64,000 bases of DNA from NCBI RefSeq assembly GCF_006443095.1, contig NZ_VFWZ01000003.1:62001-126000 (forward strand), read 5' to 3'. The stretch's first letter is position 1, and each line of letters starts with the position of its first letter. The DNA comes from Aquimarina algicola. GTDB lineage: Bacteria; Bacteroidota; Bacteroidia; Flavobacteriales; Flavobacteriaceae. Positions 55,923-64,000 of this stretch are shown one piece after another. The notes beneath the pieces are model-generated. The model was given only the letters and a program-made list of their open reading frames with translations, made no database searches and was not told where the DNA came from. Position numbers and translations under genes: made by a program.

Positions 55923-56846
55923 TCATTCTTTTACTTTCTTCCATTTATGTACACCGCCACCGCCTTTGTATTTTATATAAAGTACACCTTGATCTTCTGG
56001 CTTTGTCCATATCTGACACTCTGATACTTTTCCTGTTTTGATATCTGTAAATTTTCCTTCTACATATTTCTCACCAACTTTCTTTAATCCTTTCAAGATT
56101 ACTAACCCTTCTACTTTTTGATTCTTATCATCGCCTCTACATTCGTAGCATACTGCATCTCTTTCTGATTGTCGTAGCATTCTGTCTATGGTTCCAAAAA
56201 CTTTATTTTTGATAACATATAATTGTACTATATTGATCGCTACTCCTGTCTTTTTATCAAATGTTTTCCATTTACCTAATACAGGGTTAGGCTGATAAGA
56301 AGCTAATAAGTTTGTTTTTAATTCTACATTTACGGGATTCTCTCCCAGCCAAATTTTAAACAATGCTTTTTTAAACTCCAAACTTTTTATCGTTCCTAAT
56401 TTTTCTTTGTTTTTGTACAGTGTAAGTTCTCCTCCCTTTTTATGTAAAATTTTGAAAATATCAAACTTGTTAATCTCTGATGGAAGGAGATTTAAAAAAT
56501 CTCTAATTTGATTTTCTAATAGATAACTATTACCGTCTGTAGCTCTCTCTAATCCGTTTCTTATAATTTCTTTGAACTCTTTTCTTGAAAAAGATGAGGT
56601 AAGTTTTAATACAACTGCCATTGTATCATCTTTTTCGGCTACTTTTATCCCATCTTCTACGCCGTCAACTTCAAAATCGAGATACAATGCCATCGCATAG
56701 AGTTTTTCTCTGGCTCCGGCACCATTAAGCATTAGCTCTGATCCCTCAAACGTATCTGAATCGTTAAAATAAAGACTGCCAACCTGGGTTTGCGAAAAGG
56801 TAATAAGGGTAATAAAAAACGTAAAGTAACTGACTATAATTTTCAT
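55923..56846 (-). CDS. Secreted fusion of chalcone-isomerase-like and DUF2147 domains
   Basis: 307 residues with a signal peptide (to about 18, LITFSQ). Residues ~20-185 are chalcone-isomerase-like (FEGSELMLNGAGAREKL ... MALYLDFEVDG), a bacterial periplasmic variant not expected to have flavonoid activity. Residues ~200-305 are DUF2147-like (VLGKWKTFDKKTGVAINIVQ ... VCYECRGDD, and a closing YKGGGGVHKWKKV). Both families usually occur as separate proteins. Role unknown. Confidence 0.78.
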   Translation of the reverse strand: MKIIVSYFTFFITLITFSQTQVGSLYFNDSDTFEGSELMLNGAGAREKLYAMALYLDFEVDGVEDGIKVAEKDDTMAVVLKLTSSFSRKEFKEIIRNGLERATDGNSYLLENQIRDFLNLLPSEINKFDIFKILHKKGGELTLYKNKEKLGTIKSLEFKKALFKIWLGENPVNVELKTNLLASYQPNPVLGKWKTFDKKTGVAINIVQLYVIKNKVFGTIDRMLRQSERDAVCYECRGDDKNQKVEGLVILKGLKKVGEKYVEGKFTDIKTGKVSECQIWTKPEDQGVLYIKYKGGGGVHKWKKVKE

Positions 56847-57014
56847 TAGACATATTTAGGTTTAGTTCTTTTTTATTTAGGGCTTAAAAAAAGCAGCACA
56901 AATCTATAAAAATCTAAAATGATAGTTTTACTTTACTATAAAGAATCAATAAAATATCATTTATTTAACAAGAAGTACCTTACAAGTGTTTAATTTTTAA
57001 CATAATAATAAAAA

Positions 57015-57043
57015 ATCCTGTTGCGCAAAAAACGCAACAGGAT
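57015..57043 (-). terminator. Rho-independent terminator downstream of queA
   Basis: Perfect 11-bp stem ATCCTGTTGCG (57015-57025) / CGCAACAGGAT (57033-57043) with a 7-base loop. On the minus strand it is followed by a T-rich run (TTTTTATTATT), 28 bp after the queA stop. Confidence 0.85.
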
Positions 57044-57070
57044 CATTATTTTGATACTATATCGGAAATT

Positions 57071-58120
57071 TTATATAATTAGCATGGCATCTCCATACGA
57101 ATAAAATTTATACTTTTCTTTTACTGCTTGATCATAGGCTTCTTTTACAAAATCATGTCCTGCAAATGCAGAAACCATCATAAGCAAAGTAGATTTTGGT
57201 GTATGAAAGTTAGTGATCATACAATTGGCAATACTAAAATCATAAGGAGGAAATATAAACTTATTTGTCCACCCTCTAAATTCATTTAATGTTTTTTCTG
57301 AAGATACTGAACTTTCTAAAGCTCTCATAACGGTAGTACCTACTGCACACACTTTTTGCTTACGCTCGATTCCTTGGTTTATAACATCTACAGCTTTGGC
57401 AGTTATATAAGCTTCTTCACTATCCATTTTATGTTTAGAAAGATCTTCTACTTCTACCGGGTTGAAAGTTCCCAAACCAACATGCAAAGTAATTTCTGCA
57501 AAATCTACCCCTTTGATCTCTAATCTTTTCATAAGATGTTTAGAAAAGTGTAATCCTGCTGTTGGTGCTGCTACCGCTCCTTCATTTTTGGCATATATTG
57601 TTTGATATCTTTCTTCGTCTTCTGGCTCGGTATCTCTTTTTATATATTTTGGTAATGGTGTCTCTCCTAAATCATTTAGTTTTTGTCTAAATTCATCATA
57701 AGACCCATCATATAAAAAACGTAGTGTACGTCCTCTGGAAGTAGTGTTATCAATTACTTCGGCTACTAGACTTTCATCATCCCCAAAGTATAATTTATTT
57801 CCTATACGAATTTTTCTTGCAGGATCAACTAATACATCCCAAAGACGAGTTTCAGAATTTAACTCGCGTAACAAAAACACTTCAATTCTAGCCCCTGTTT
57901 TTTCTTTATTCCCGTATAATCTAGCAGGAAAAACCTTGGTATTATTGACAACCATTACATCATTAGGCTCAAAATAATCTATAAGATCTTTGAACTGTTT
58001 ATGTTCTATAGTTTGCTCTTTACGATTAAGAACCATTAGACGAGACTCGTCTCTATTCTCTGCTGGATACTCAGCCAACAACTCTTGCGGAAGGTTAAAA
58101 TTGAAATGTGATAACTTCAT
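57071..58120 (-). CDS. queA: S-adenosylmethionine:tRNA ribosyltransferase-isomerase QueA
   Basis: Transfers and rearranges the ribosyl group of SAM to make epoxyqueuosine in tRNA. The 349 residues show the N-terminal [20 protein letters not shown] motif, [24 protein letters not shown] and [11 protein letters not shown], all diagnostic. ATG start, 24 bp after a good promoter, and a strong terminator follows, so it is monocistronic. Confidence 0.97.
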   Translation of the reverse strand: MKLSHFNFNLPQELLAEYPAENRDESRLMVLNRKEQTIEHKQFKDLIDYFEPNDVMVVNNTKVFPARLYGNKEKTGARIEVFLLRELNSETRLWDVLVDPARKIRIGNKLYFGDDESLVAEVIDNTTSRGRTLRFLYDGSYDEFRQKLNDLGETPLPKYIKRDTEPEDEERYQTIYAKNEGAVAAPTAGLHFSKHLMKRLEIKGVDFAEITLHVGLGTFNPVEVEDLSKHKMDSEEAYITAKAVDVINQGIERKQKVCAVGTTVMRALESSVSSEKTLNEFRGWTNKFIFPPYDFSIANCMITNFHTPKSTLLMMVSAFAGHDFVKEAYDQAVKEKYKFYSYGDAMLII

Positions 58121-58144
58121 TAGTGTCTATATTTTTTGAAGTTG

Positions 58145-58176
58145 CAAATATACAATCTCAGAATAGGGGTTGTCAA
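58145..58176 (-). promoter_or_regulatory. queA promoter (TTG-N21-TATATTTG)
   Basis: On the minus strand TTG (58174-58176) and TATATTTG (58145-58152) are 21 bp apart, the spacing expected for the Bacteroidota primary sigma factor. The -7 box ends 24 bp before the queA ATG. This is the best complete promoter in the window. Confidence 0.8.
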
Positions 58177-58306
58177 GTAAATGAGCACATATTTGTATAT
58201 TACTTACTATGTTGTTTTTTAAAAAGTTTCTTCGAAAGAAGTCTAACTCTCAACAATTGACACTATTTTATTGCTATGACAAAGCATCACAAAACATACA
58301 GATACG

Positions 58307-59530
58307 CTAATCGGTAATCAAAAAGCCCAATTTTTTTAAATCTGACCAAAAATCCGGGTAGGATTTAGAAACTACATCTGCTTCTTCTATATATAAAGTA
58401 GTTCTCAAAGCCAAAGGAGCAAAGGCCATTGCCATACGATGATCATGATAAGTCGCAATAGATATGCCTTCTTTAATCTCGGTACGCGGATACAGCTTTA
58501 AACTATTGTCTGTAATTTCTACTATTCCTCCTAATTTTTCAATTTCAATTTTTAAAGCTTCTAATCTATCTGTTTCTTTAATTTTTAATGTATGAAGCCC
58601 TGTTAAATAACAACCTAGCCCTAATCCAAAACAAGTCACAACAATAGTTTGAGCAATATCAGGGCAATTTGATAAATCTAATCCCTCAGGAATTCCTGTA
58701 ACTGATTCGGAAGTTTTAGTTAATGTTATAGTATGCTCTCCAAAAGCTGTTTCTACACCTAGGTTTTTATATATTTCTACCAGAGCGGCGTCTCCTTGAT
58801 AACTCTCCTTTTTATAACTTCCTATAGTTACAGAACCATTATTTGATAAAGCAACGATACTATAAAAATAAGAAGCAGAACTCCAATCGGATTCTACAAC
58901 TATGTGTACAGGTTCAATTGATTTGTAATGCTTTATTGTTATTTTATTATTTTCAAAAGTGCCTTTTATTCCAACATCCTGTAATAGACTAAGTGTCATT
59001 TTTATGTAAGGCACTGAAGTGACTTTGCCTACTAAAGAGATCTCTAATCCATTAGGTAATGATGATGCGATAAGCATTAAAGCAGAAATATATTGACTGC
59101 TAATATTAGCTTCTAGTGATACTGTGTTGGTATCGGGTTGCTTACCTAAAATTCTGATTGGAGGGTAACCTTCTTCATTTTCATATTGAATAGTACAGCC
59201 AATTTTTTGTAATGCTTCGACCAAAATTTTAATCGGCCTCTCTTGCATTCTTGCACTTCCGGTAAGTACTGTTTCTTTACCTTTCTGTATTGCAAAATAG
59301 GCTGTAAGAAATCGCATTGCCGTACCCGCATGATGAATATCTACTATTTGATCATTACTTATCAATGCTTTTTGCATAAGATTTGAATCATCACTATTTG
59401 AGATATTTTCAATAGTAATATTGGGATATAGAGCTTGAAGAATTAATAGTCTATTGGTTTCACTTTTTGATCCCGTAACTTGCAATGTATTATTTGTGAT
59501 GTTTGTAATCTGTGATAGCTTCAAACTCAT
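58307..59530 (-). CDS. aroA: 3-phosphoshikimate 1-carboxyvinyltransferase (EPSP synthase) AroA
   Basis: Shikimate-pathway enzyme joining PEP to shikimate-3-phosphate. The 407 residues have the N-terminal substrate motif GSKSETNRLLIL, LTGSARMQERPI, the KETDRLEAL segment and the C-terminal YHDHRMAMAFAP. Slightly shorter than the E. coli enzyme, as usual in Bacteroidota. ATG start 1 bp after the small membrane protein stop; last gene of its operon. Confidence 0.95.
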   Translation of the reverse strand: MSLKLSQITNITNNTLQVTGSKSETNRLLILQALYPNITIENISNSDDSNLMQKALISNDQIVDIHHAGTAMRFLTAYFAIQKGKETVLTGSARMQERPIKILVEALQKIGCTIQYENEEGYPPIRILGKQPDTNTVSLEANISSQYISALMLIASSLPNGLEISLVGKVTSVPYIKMTLSLLQDVGIKGTFENNKITIKHYKSIEPVHIVVESDWSSASYFYSIVALSNNGSVTIGSYKKESYQGDAALVEIYKNLGVETAFGEHTITLTKTSESVTGIPEGLDLSNCPDIAQTIVVTCFGLGLGCYLTGLHTLKIKETDRLEALKIEIEKLGGIVEITDNSLKLYPRTEIKEGISIATYHDHRMAMAFAPLALRTTLYIEEADVVSKSYPDFWSDLKKLGFLITD

Positions 59531-59531
59531 G

Positions 59532-59786
59532 TTATCGTTTTGATTTTAATTTTCTCAATTCAAAATAATATGCCATAATCATTCCATACAATACCCCTCC
59601 TACAATTCTGGATATGATATATCTAACCCAATTTTGGTTAGCTATTCTTTCGGTAATAAACGCTTCCCATCCTAAGGTACTGTATTGCATAAAATACTCT
59701 ATAATGCTGTAAATAAAAATAAAGCCTATACCGATAAAGCTAACAGACATCCAATATTTTTTTGAGGATAGTATCGTAACAAACAT
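59532..59786 (-). CDS. Small hypothetical membrane protein
   Basis: 84 residues with two hydrophobic segments (about 12-32, MSVSFIGIGFIFIYSIIEYF, and about 58-74, GGVLYGMIMAYYF) and a basic tail. No family recognised. Immediately adjacent to the MazG-like gene (0 bp) and to aroA (1 bp), so it is translated as part of the operon. Confidence 0.7.
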   Translation of the reverse strand: MFVTILSSKKYWMSVSFIGIGFIFIYSIIEYFMQYSTLGWEAFITERIANQNWVRYIISRIVGGVLYGMIMAYYFELRKLKSKR

Positions 59787-60113
59787 TTATTTTAATTTTT
59801 CATTGTTATGATGACGATCATGATCTCTTTTGGTTTTAATATCCAATTTTTTGTCAAATGCTTCTTGAAGGTCAATTCCTGTTTGATTTGCCAGACACAA
59901 TACTACAAACAAAACATCTGCCAATTCTTCGCCCAGATCCTTATTTTTATCGCTTTCTTTTTCACTTTGCTCTCCATATCTCCTAGCAATAATTCTTGCT
60001 ACTTCTCCTACTTCTTCTGTAAGTTGAGCCATATTAGTAAGTTCATTAAAATATCTTACCCCATGGATTTTAATCCAATCGTCTACAGCATGTTGCGCAT
60101 TTTGAATATTCAT
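59787..60113 (-). CDS. MazG-like nucleotide pyrophosphohydrolase
   Basis: 108-residue all-alpha NTP pyrophosphatase. Metal-binding motifs are seen in LTEEVGEVARII (about residue 30-41) and LGEELADVLFVV (about 62-73), the ExxE/ExxD pattern of the MazG/dUTPase superfamily. Single-domain form, probably housecleaning of non-canonical nucleotides. Third gene of the operon, 3 bp after the DUF3857 protein. Confidence 0.88.
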   Translation of the reverse strand: MNIQNAQHAVDDWIKIHGVRYFNELTNMAQLTEEVGEVARIIARRYGEQSEKESDKNKDLGEELADVLFVVLCLANQTGIDLQEAFDKKLDIKTKRDHDRHHNNEKLK

Positions 60114-60116
60114 TAT

Positions 60117-62141
60117 CTATATTTTTTTTAATACAACCTGATCACTTTCTTTTTCTATAATTTGACTATAAAACTGTTTCAAAACAGGATAATAATCTGC
60201 TGTTACAAATGGAACGTTCAAAGTTTCTGTTATACTAACCTGAATTGAGTTACTAGTTTTATTAATTCTATAGACAAAATTACCCATATTTTCTGGTAAT
60301 CTAAATGCTGAACTCTTTGGAATTTCTACAATTTCATAATTTTCAGGAATTTTTATAGAAATCATCATTGTATTTGAATATCCAAAACCAAAATCAATTG
60401 GATATCTTCTTTCTTCAGACTTAAATACATTTTCTTTATCTCTTAAAAATAATAAAGGAGAAAAAAACATTTCATCATCGATCACTTCTACTTGATTATC
60501 CAAATTAAAATCAAAACGTTCTATTACAGGTTTACCAAGTTCACGCATACCCTTCGCCTCATAATTATCTAAAGTATTGATCTCATATTTTTGTTTTAAT
60601 CTTTTGATCATTGTTTCTTGGCTTTCAGCACTATAATTTAATCTGAAGTTATGGGCTAAATAATCTTTATAGTATAGATTTGTCTTCCCTTTTACAGCAC
60701 CATCAGAATCAACTTCGCATTGAATCCCCAGCCTATTTAAAGAAGGTGTTTTAGGTCTAAAAGTAACTAATCTAGTGGAGCCATTCTCTGATATAATTCT
60801 ACCAGAACCGTGAATCACTCTATTTGGGAGAATGTTTGGTTCTCCATATTTATCAGTCGCATCAAGATACATATATTTATCCCCCAATTGTACTCTTGCA
60901 ACTACGTAGTCAAAACCTTTTAATGTTGGGAACAGAGCTGTAGTTTTTTTAATAGAACTTACCAAAACAGGTGTAGCTTTTATTTTAGCATATTTGAGCA
61001 TTGCTATAAGTATAAAATTAACCTCGGCTGCATTACCTACACCTTCTTTGTAAGCTTTTTTAACTCCATGATTTGAAACAACACTATATTTTTCATTCCA
61101 ATTCATTTTTGTTTTTACAAAATTATATATGAGCGCTGCTTTTTCTACGGGAGAATCTATGCTTTTTAGTAATTGTTTTAAATCTTCTTTAAAATAACTT
61201 GTCTTTTCTAATTCACCGCCAAATCTAGGGTCTTTGTATATGGATTTTACAACTGCTTCCCATGTTGTTGAAAAGTTTTCTAGTTTACTATTTGGAAATT
61301 TCACAAATTGTAACTCAAATACAATAGACGACAAATAATTATCAGGATTTCCACTATAGGGTTCTTCTCTAAAAGCAGGTACATCTTGTGAAGTAATATT
61401 GTAAACATTTACTCTATGATCAATATCTCTACTCGAAAAATTAGTAGACGAAGGAGTAAACCCTTGTCCTCCTGATCTTGTCTTTGATGTTAATGTTATT
61501 TTACTATTAAAACTTGACTCTTTAAGTTGAATCGGTAAATATCCTGTTGTAAACTTTTTAAAATTAAAATATTCTGGTATTTGGACAACCGTTTTAAGTT
61601 GTTTGATAGGAATAGTATTTTGCAAATACATTTTGTCAATACTATAATAAAAAGGCGATATAATTTTGTATTTATAATCTATGACAGAACCTTCTTTTAA
61701 AGAAGGCATTGTAAATTTTACCTGATTATTATATTCAGAATACTCTTCTTCAAAAATTTCACTTTTTTTAAGTTTTGTTTCTTCTATAGCACCGTCTTTT
61801 AAATTATAGGTGATTCCCTTTAAACCTGAAATTTTCTCTGCATTACTATTTTCTTTGTATAAATAAATTTCATGGGTCGCATGATCAAAACCCTTATTAT
61901 TATATATTTTAATTCTTCTAAAAACTTCGGTGACTATTCTAAATCCGTTTTGTTGCCCAAAATCATAATATATTTTTTTATTTTCGAACAGAACAGCAGC
62001 ATTTGCAGTACTATCTCCTTTGTATGATTCCTCAAGAAGTTCTTCTTTGGTTATTTTACCGAATTTATATTCTTGTGCATGACTTTTAAGTGATATAACA
62101 ACGGTAAATAAAAAGGCTAATAAAAAGTAAAAATTCTTCAT
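60117..62141 (-). CDS. DUF3857/transglutaminase-like protein, catalytic residues lost
   Basis: 674 residues with a signal peptide (to about 22, SLKSHAQ). An N-terminal DUF3857 domain (about 60-240) is followed by a transglutaminase-like domain (about 300-440) and a C-terminal beta domain. At the catalytic site the GxDC motif of active members reads GVGNAAEVN (Ala371), and the His position reads FDYVVARV; only the Asp (YLDATD) remains. It is therefore probably not an active enzyme. It lies 21 bp after its paralogue, which keeps the Cys. The pair may act together on envelope proteins or peptides (inference). Confidence 0.85.
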   Translation of the reverse strand: MKNFYFLLAFLFTVVISLKSHAQEYKFGKITKEELLEESYKGDSTANAAVLFENKKIYYDFGQQNGFRIVTEVFRRIKIYNNKGFDHATHEIYLYKENSNAEKISGLKGITYNLKDGAIEETKLKKSEIFEEEYSEYNNQVKFTMPSLKEGSVIDYKYKIISPFYYSIDKMYLQNTIPIKQLKTVVQIPEYFNFKKFTTGYLPIQLKESSFNSKITLTSKTRSGGQGFTPSSTNFSSRDIDHRVNVYNITSQDVPAFREEPYSGNPDNYLSSIVFELQFVKFPNSKLENFSTTWEAVVKSIYKDPRFGGELEKTSYFKEDLKQLLKSIDSPVEKAALIYNFVKTKMNWNEKYSVVSNHGVKKAYKEGVGNAAEVNFILIAMLKYAKIKATPVLVSSIKKTTALFPTLKGFDYVVARVQLGDKYMYLDATDKYGEPNILPNRVIHGSGRIISENGSTRLVTFRPKTPSLNRLGIQCEVDSDGAVKGKTNLYYKDYLAHNFRLNYSAESQETMIKRLKQKYEINTLDNYEAKGMRELGKPVIERFDFNLDNQVEVIDDEMFFSPLLFLRDKENVFKSEERRYPIDFGFGYSNTMMISIKIPENYEIVEIPKSSAFRLPENMGNFVYRINKTSNSIQVSITETLNVPFVTADYYPVLKQFYSQIIEKESDQVVLKKI

Positions 62142-62162
62142 AAAATTAATTGGTTAATGTGC

Positions 62163-64000
62163 TTAAATTTGTTTCAACACTATCTTAGAATGGTCTATTT
62201 TTTTGATTTCTGATCTAAATTTTCTATAATTTTCATATTCTTCTTTAGGATAAGTCCCATCCGTAATTTTTAAATATCTTTTGAATCGAATCTGTGAGTC
62301 TTTAATTTTTTCTAATTCATAAGTATATAAGCCAAATTTGGTTTTTAATTCTCTTTTTTCTGGTAAACTATTGATTTGATATCCACTGGGAAGGTTAATT
62401 ATATATTCATCTGTATTCACATACCCCCTGGCTATTATTAAAGAGGTTTGCCTATCTTCATATTGAGGGAAATTACTTTGATCTCTACTAAAAACATTTG
62501 GAACAACTAATAGTCTTGATCCAACCTTTTTGGTATATCCTTCACACGAAATATTTAATTTCTCTGTAAAAACAATATCACTTTTATCGTCTTGGTATTT
62601 AATCGAATTCACTTTTAAATCATTCAAATAATCCCAATACTTTTTGTAATAAAGTTTTTGATCTTTAGGATTTTGGTATTGAATCTTATAATTCCAATCA
62701 TACTCCAATCCTTTAGATTTTTTTATATAATCAGAAACTAATTTTTTATCCGTGCCTAAGTGTATGGTAGCATCAACATGATAATGATTATCTTCAGAAC
62801 CATACTTCTTTGTTCTCTTTATTTCTCCACCTTCAGGCATGATGACCAACACATTTCTGTCATCTGTAAAATCTCCGATAAAATTAAATGGTGTATTTTG
62901 ACTTGTGCATTCCAACCAAATATCTTCTTGTTCATCAGGGATATTTAAGATTACATGATTTCCTTGCATTGATGCAAATTCTTTATCGATATCAATTTTT
63001 TTGTCTGCATGAACAATTGTATAATAAGAAGTAATCCCCTGGCTATTAAGTAAGGCTTTGGTATAGTTAGTAAGCGCTTTGCAATCTCCATATCCCAATC
63101 GATCTACATCACTTGCCAAAAATGGCATCCATCCTCCTATTCCTAGTTGCACACTAATATATCTAGTCTTATTCTGAACATATTTATAAATCAACCTTGC
63201 TTTCTCTTTTTTTGTCTTTGAGTTCGCAACTAATTGTTTTATTTCTTCTATAGTTTCTTGGGGTAACTCATCTCTTCCCAAAATTAATTTGTCATATTGC
63301 CACTTACCAAAAGTTTTCCAATCTGAGGCATGTCCTTCGATTCCTTTTAAAGAAAAATCGTTCAAAGCAACCTTAACTCTAGGCACTCTTTCCAATCTTA
63401 AAGGACTTAACACTTCTGGAATAACCGGTTGCACATTAGAAATTAAAAACACCTCATCACTTTCTCCTTTTTTTCTTTCAACATTATATCCATCAAAATT
63501 AATTTCTTTGATTCTCAATTTTATTTTTGAAGGATTTAAGAGTTTATAAGAAGATTTTTCTATACCTAACCTATAATTTGAAATAGGGTCCCAAGAATTT
63601 ATAAAAGCAGTAGAGTTTTTTTCTACTTCACTTTCAAAAGCTATTGTATAAGGATATGCTACAGGAGTATATTCAAAGTACTTTACACGATCATCTATCA
63701 TTAAAGAAACCCCATCATAAGAACTTCTGTCTTTGAAATCTTTCTTTTTATATTTTTTGATTTCTTTGCCATTTTTATCATATACTACTGCTTCAAGTTT
63801 TTTAATTTTTATTGAAGGATCATAACTTTCATAAGCATCTGCATTTTTATTACCATACTTATTCAAAATTGTTATCGTTCTCTTCGTTTTTATGGTAACA
63901 GAATGAATAGATTTTATGTCAACAATAATTTCTTCTGATCTTATTATAGCATTTGCTTCTTCTATTAAAGACGGGTTAATTTGTGAGGTTTGCAGGTTAC
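62163..64000 (-). CDS. DUF3857/transglutaminase-like protein (N-terminus cut by window edge)
   Basis: The frame stays open from the stop at 62163 to the window edge, so the TTG at 63866 is not the true start; upstream codons read NLQTSQINPSLIEEANAIIR, the usual early part of DUF3857 proteins. The DUF3857 domain covers about the first 250 visible residues, and the transglutaminase core keeps the nucleophile in GYGDCKALT (Cys codon 63081-63083), His in GNHVILNI and Asp region DIWLECT. Paralogue of the downstream gene. First visible gene of the operon ending in aroA. Confidence 0.88.
   Translation of the reverse strand, partial: NLQTSQINPSLIEEANAIIRSEEIIVDIKSIHSVTIKTKRTITILNKYGNKNADAYESYDPSIKIKKLEAVVYDKNGKEIKKYKKKDFKDRSSYDGVSLMIDDRVKYFEYTPVAYPYTIAFESEVEKNSTAFINSWDPISNYRLGIEKSSYKLLNPSKIKLRIKEINFDGYNVERKKGESDEVFLISNVQPVIPEVLSPLRLERVPRVKVALNDFSLKGIEGHASDWKTFGKWQYDKLILGRDELPQETIEEIKQLVANSKTKKEKARLIYKYVQNKTRYISVQLGIGGWMPFLASDVDRLGYGDCKALTNYTKALLNSQGITSYYTIVHADKKIDIDKEFASMQGNHVILNIPDEQEDIWLECTSQNTPFNFIGDFTDDRNVLVIMPEGGEIKRTKKYGSEDNHYHVDATIHLGTDKKLVSDYIKKSKGLEYDWNYKIQYQNPKDQKLYYKKYWDYLNDLKVNSIKYQDDKSDIVFTEKLNISCEGYTKKVGSRLLVVPNVFSRDQSNFPQYEDRQTSLIIARGYVNTDEYIINLPSGYQINSLPEKRELKTKFGLYTYELEKIKDSQIRFKRYLKITDGTYPKEEYENYRKFRSEIKKIDHSKIVLKQI

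Overview
The window looks like chromosome of a gliding marine Flavobacteriaceae (Bacteroidota; Aquimarina-like by general feel, not proven). The evidence is the AT-rich sequence, gldB/gldC gliding genes, a secreted protein with a type IX secretion (T9SS) C-terminal sorting domain, many lipoproteins, frequent TTG/GTG starts, and promoters of the Bacteroidota type (TTG ... TAnnTTTG).

Layout. (1) 1-14,659, minus strand: a nearly complete division and cell-wall (dcw) operon, mraZ-rsmH-ftsL-ftsI-murE-mraY-murD-ftsW-murG-murC-ftsQ-ftsA-ftsZ. It has 4-bp start/stop overlaps and is headed by a 10-bp-periodic MraZ-type operator; ftsZ runs off the left edge. (2) 14.9-21.7 kb: housekeeping genes, namely an alpha/beta hydrolase, engB, gldB/gldC, nadE, an atypical LuxR-type response regulator and dnaG. 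(3) 21.75-23.14 kb: a repeat-rich intergenic stretch with degenerate TCGAACTACCT repeats, a REP-like inverted repeat and a perfect GC hairpin. (4) 23.1-32.1 kb: a type VI secretion cargo island: VgrG, a PAAR spike, a 1051-residue peptidoglycan-hydrolase effector with a swappable C-terminal tip, and immunity lipoproteins. It is followed by debris of an older tip with its immunity gene, and by a displaced (orphan) GH104-CHAP tip with its own overlapping immunity gene. (5) 32.3-46.5 kb: an accessory run of mostly secreted lipoproteins, including four proteins sharing one SH3b domain type and one sharing a DUF3828-like domain with a predicted immunity protein. (6) 46.6-64 kb, minus strand: a T9SS-secreted protein, a Crp-family regulator, an ECF sigma / membrane protein / outer-membrane barrel operon, a polyprenyl synthase, rlmN, a CHI-like/DUF2147 fusion, queA, and an operon of two DUF3857 transglutaminase-like proteins, a MazG-like enzyme, a small membrane protein and aroA.

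The most interesting system is the VgrG island. A conserved junction motif (PEV[W/F]HFHPI.FIN) occurs both inside the full effector and at the head of the orphan GH104-CHAP tip. A relic of a third, M23-type tip lies just before a second immunity gene. Together these look like a record of repeated toxin-tip replacement, comparable to Rhs/CDI orphan-tip arrays but built from peptidoglycan hydrolases and lipoprotein immunity proteins. No T6SS structural genes lie in the window, so the delivery machine would be elsewhere.
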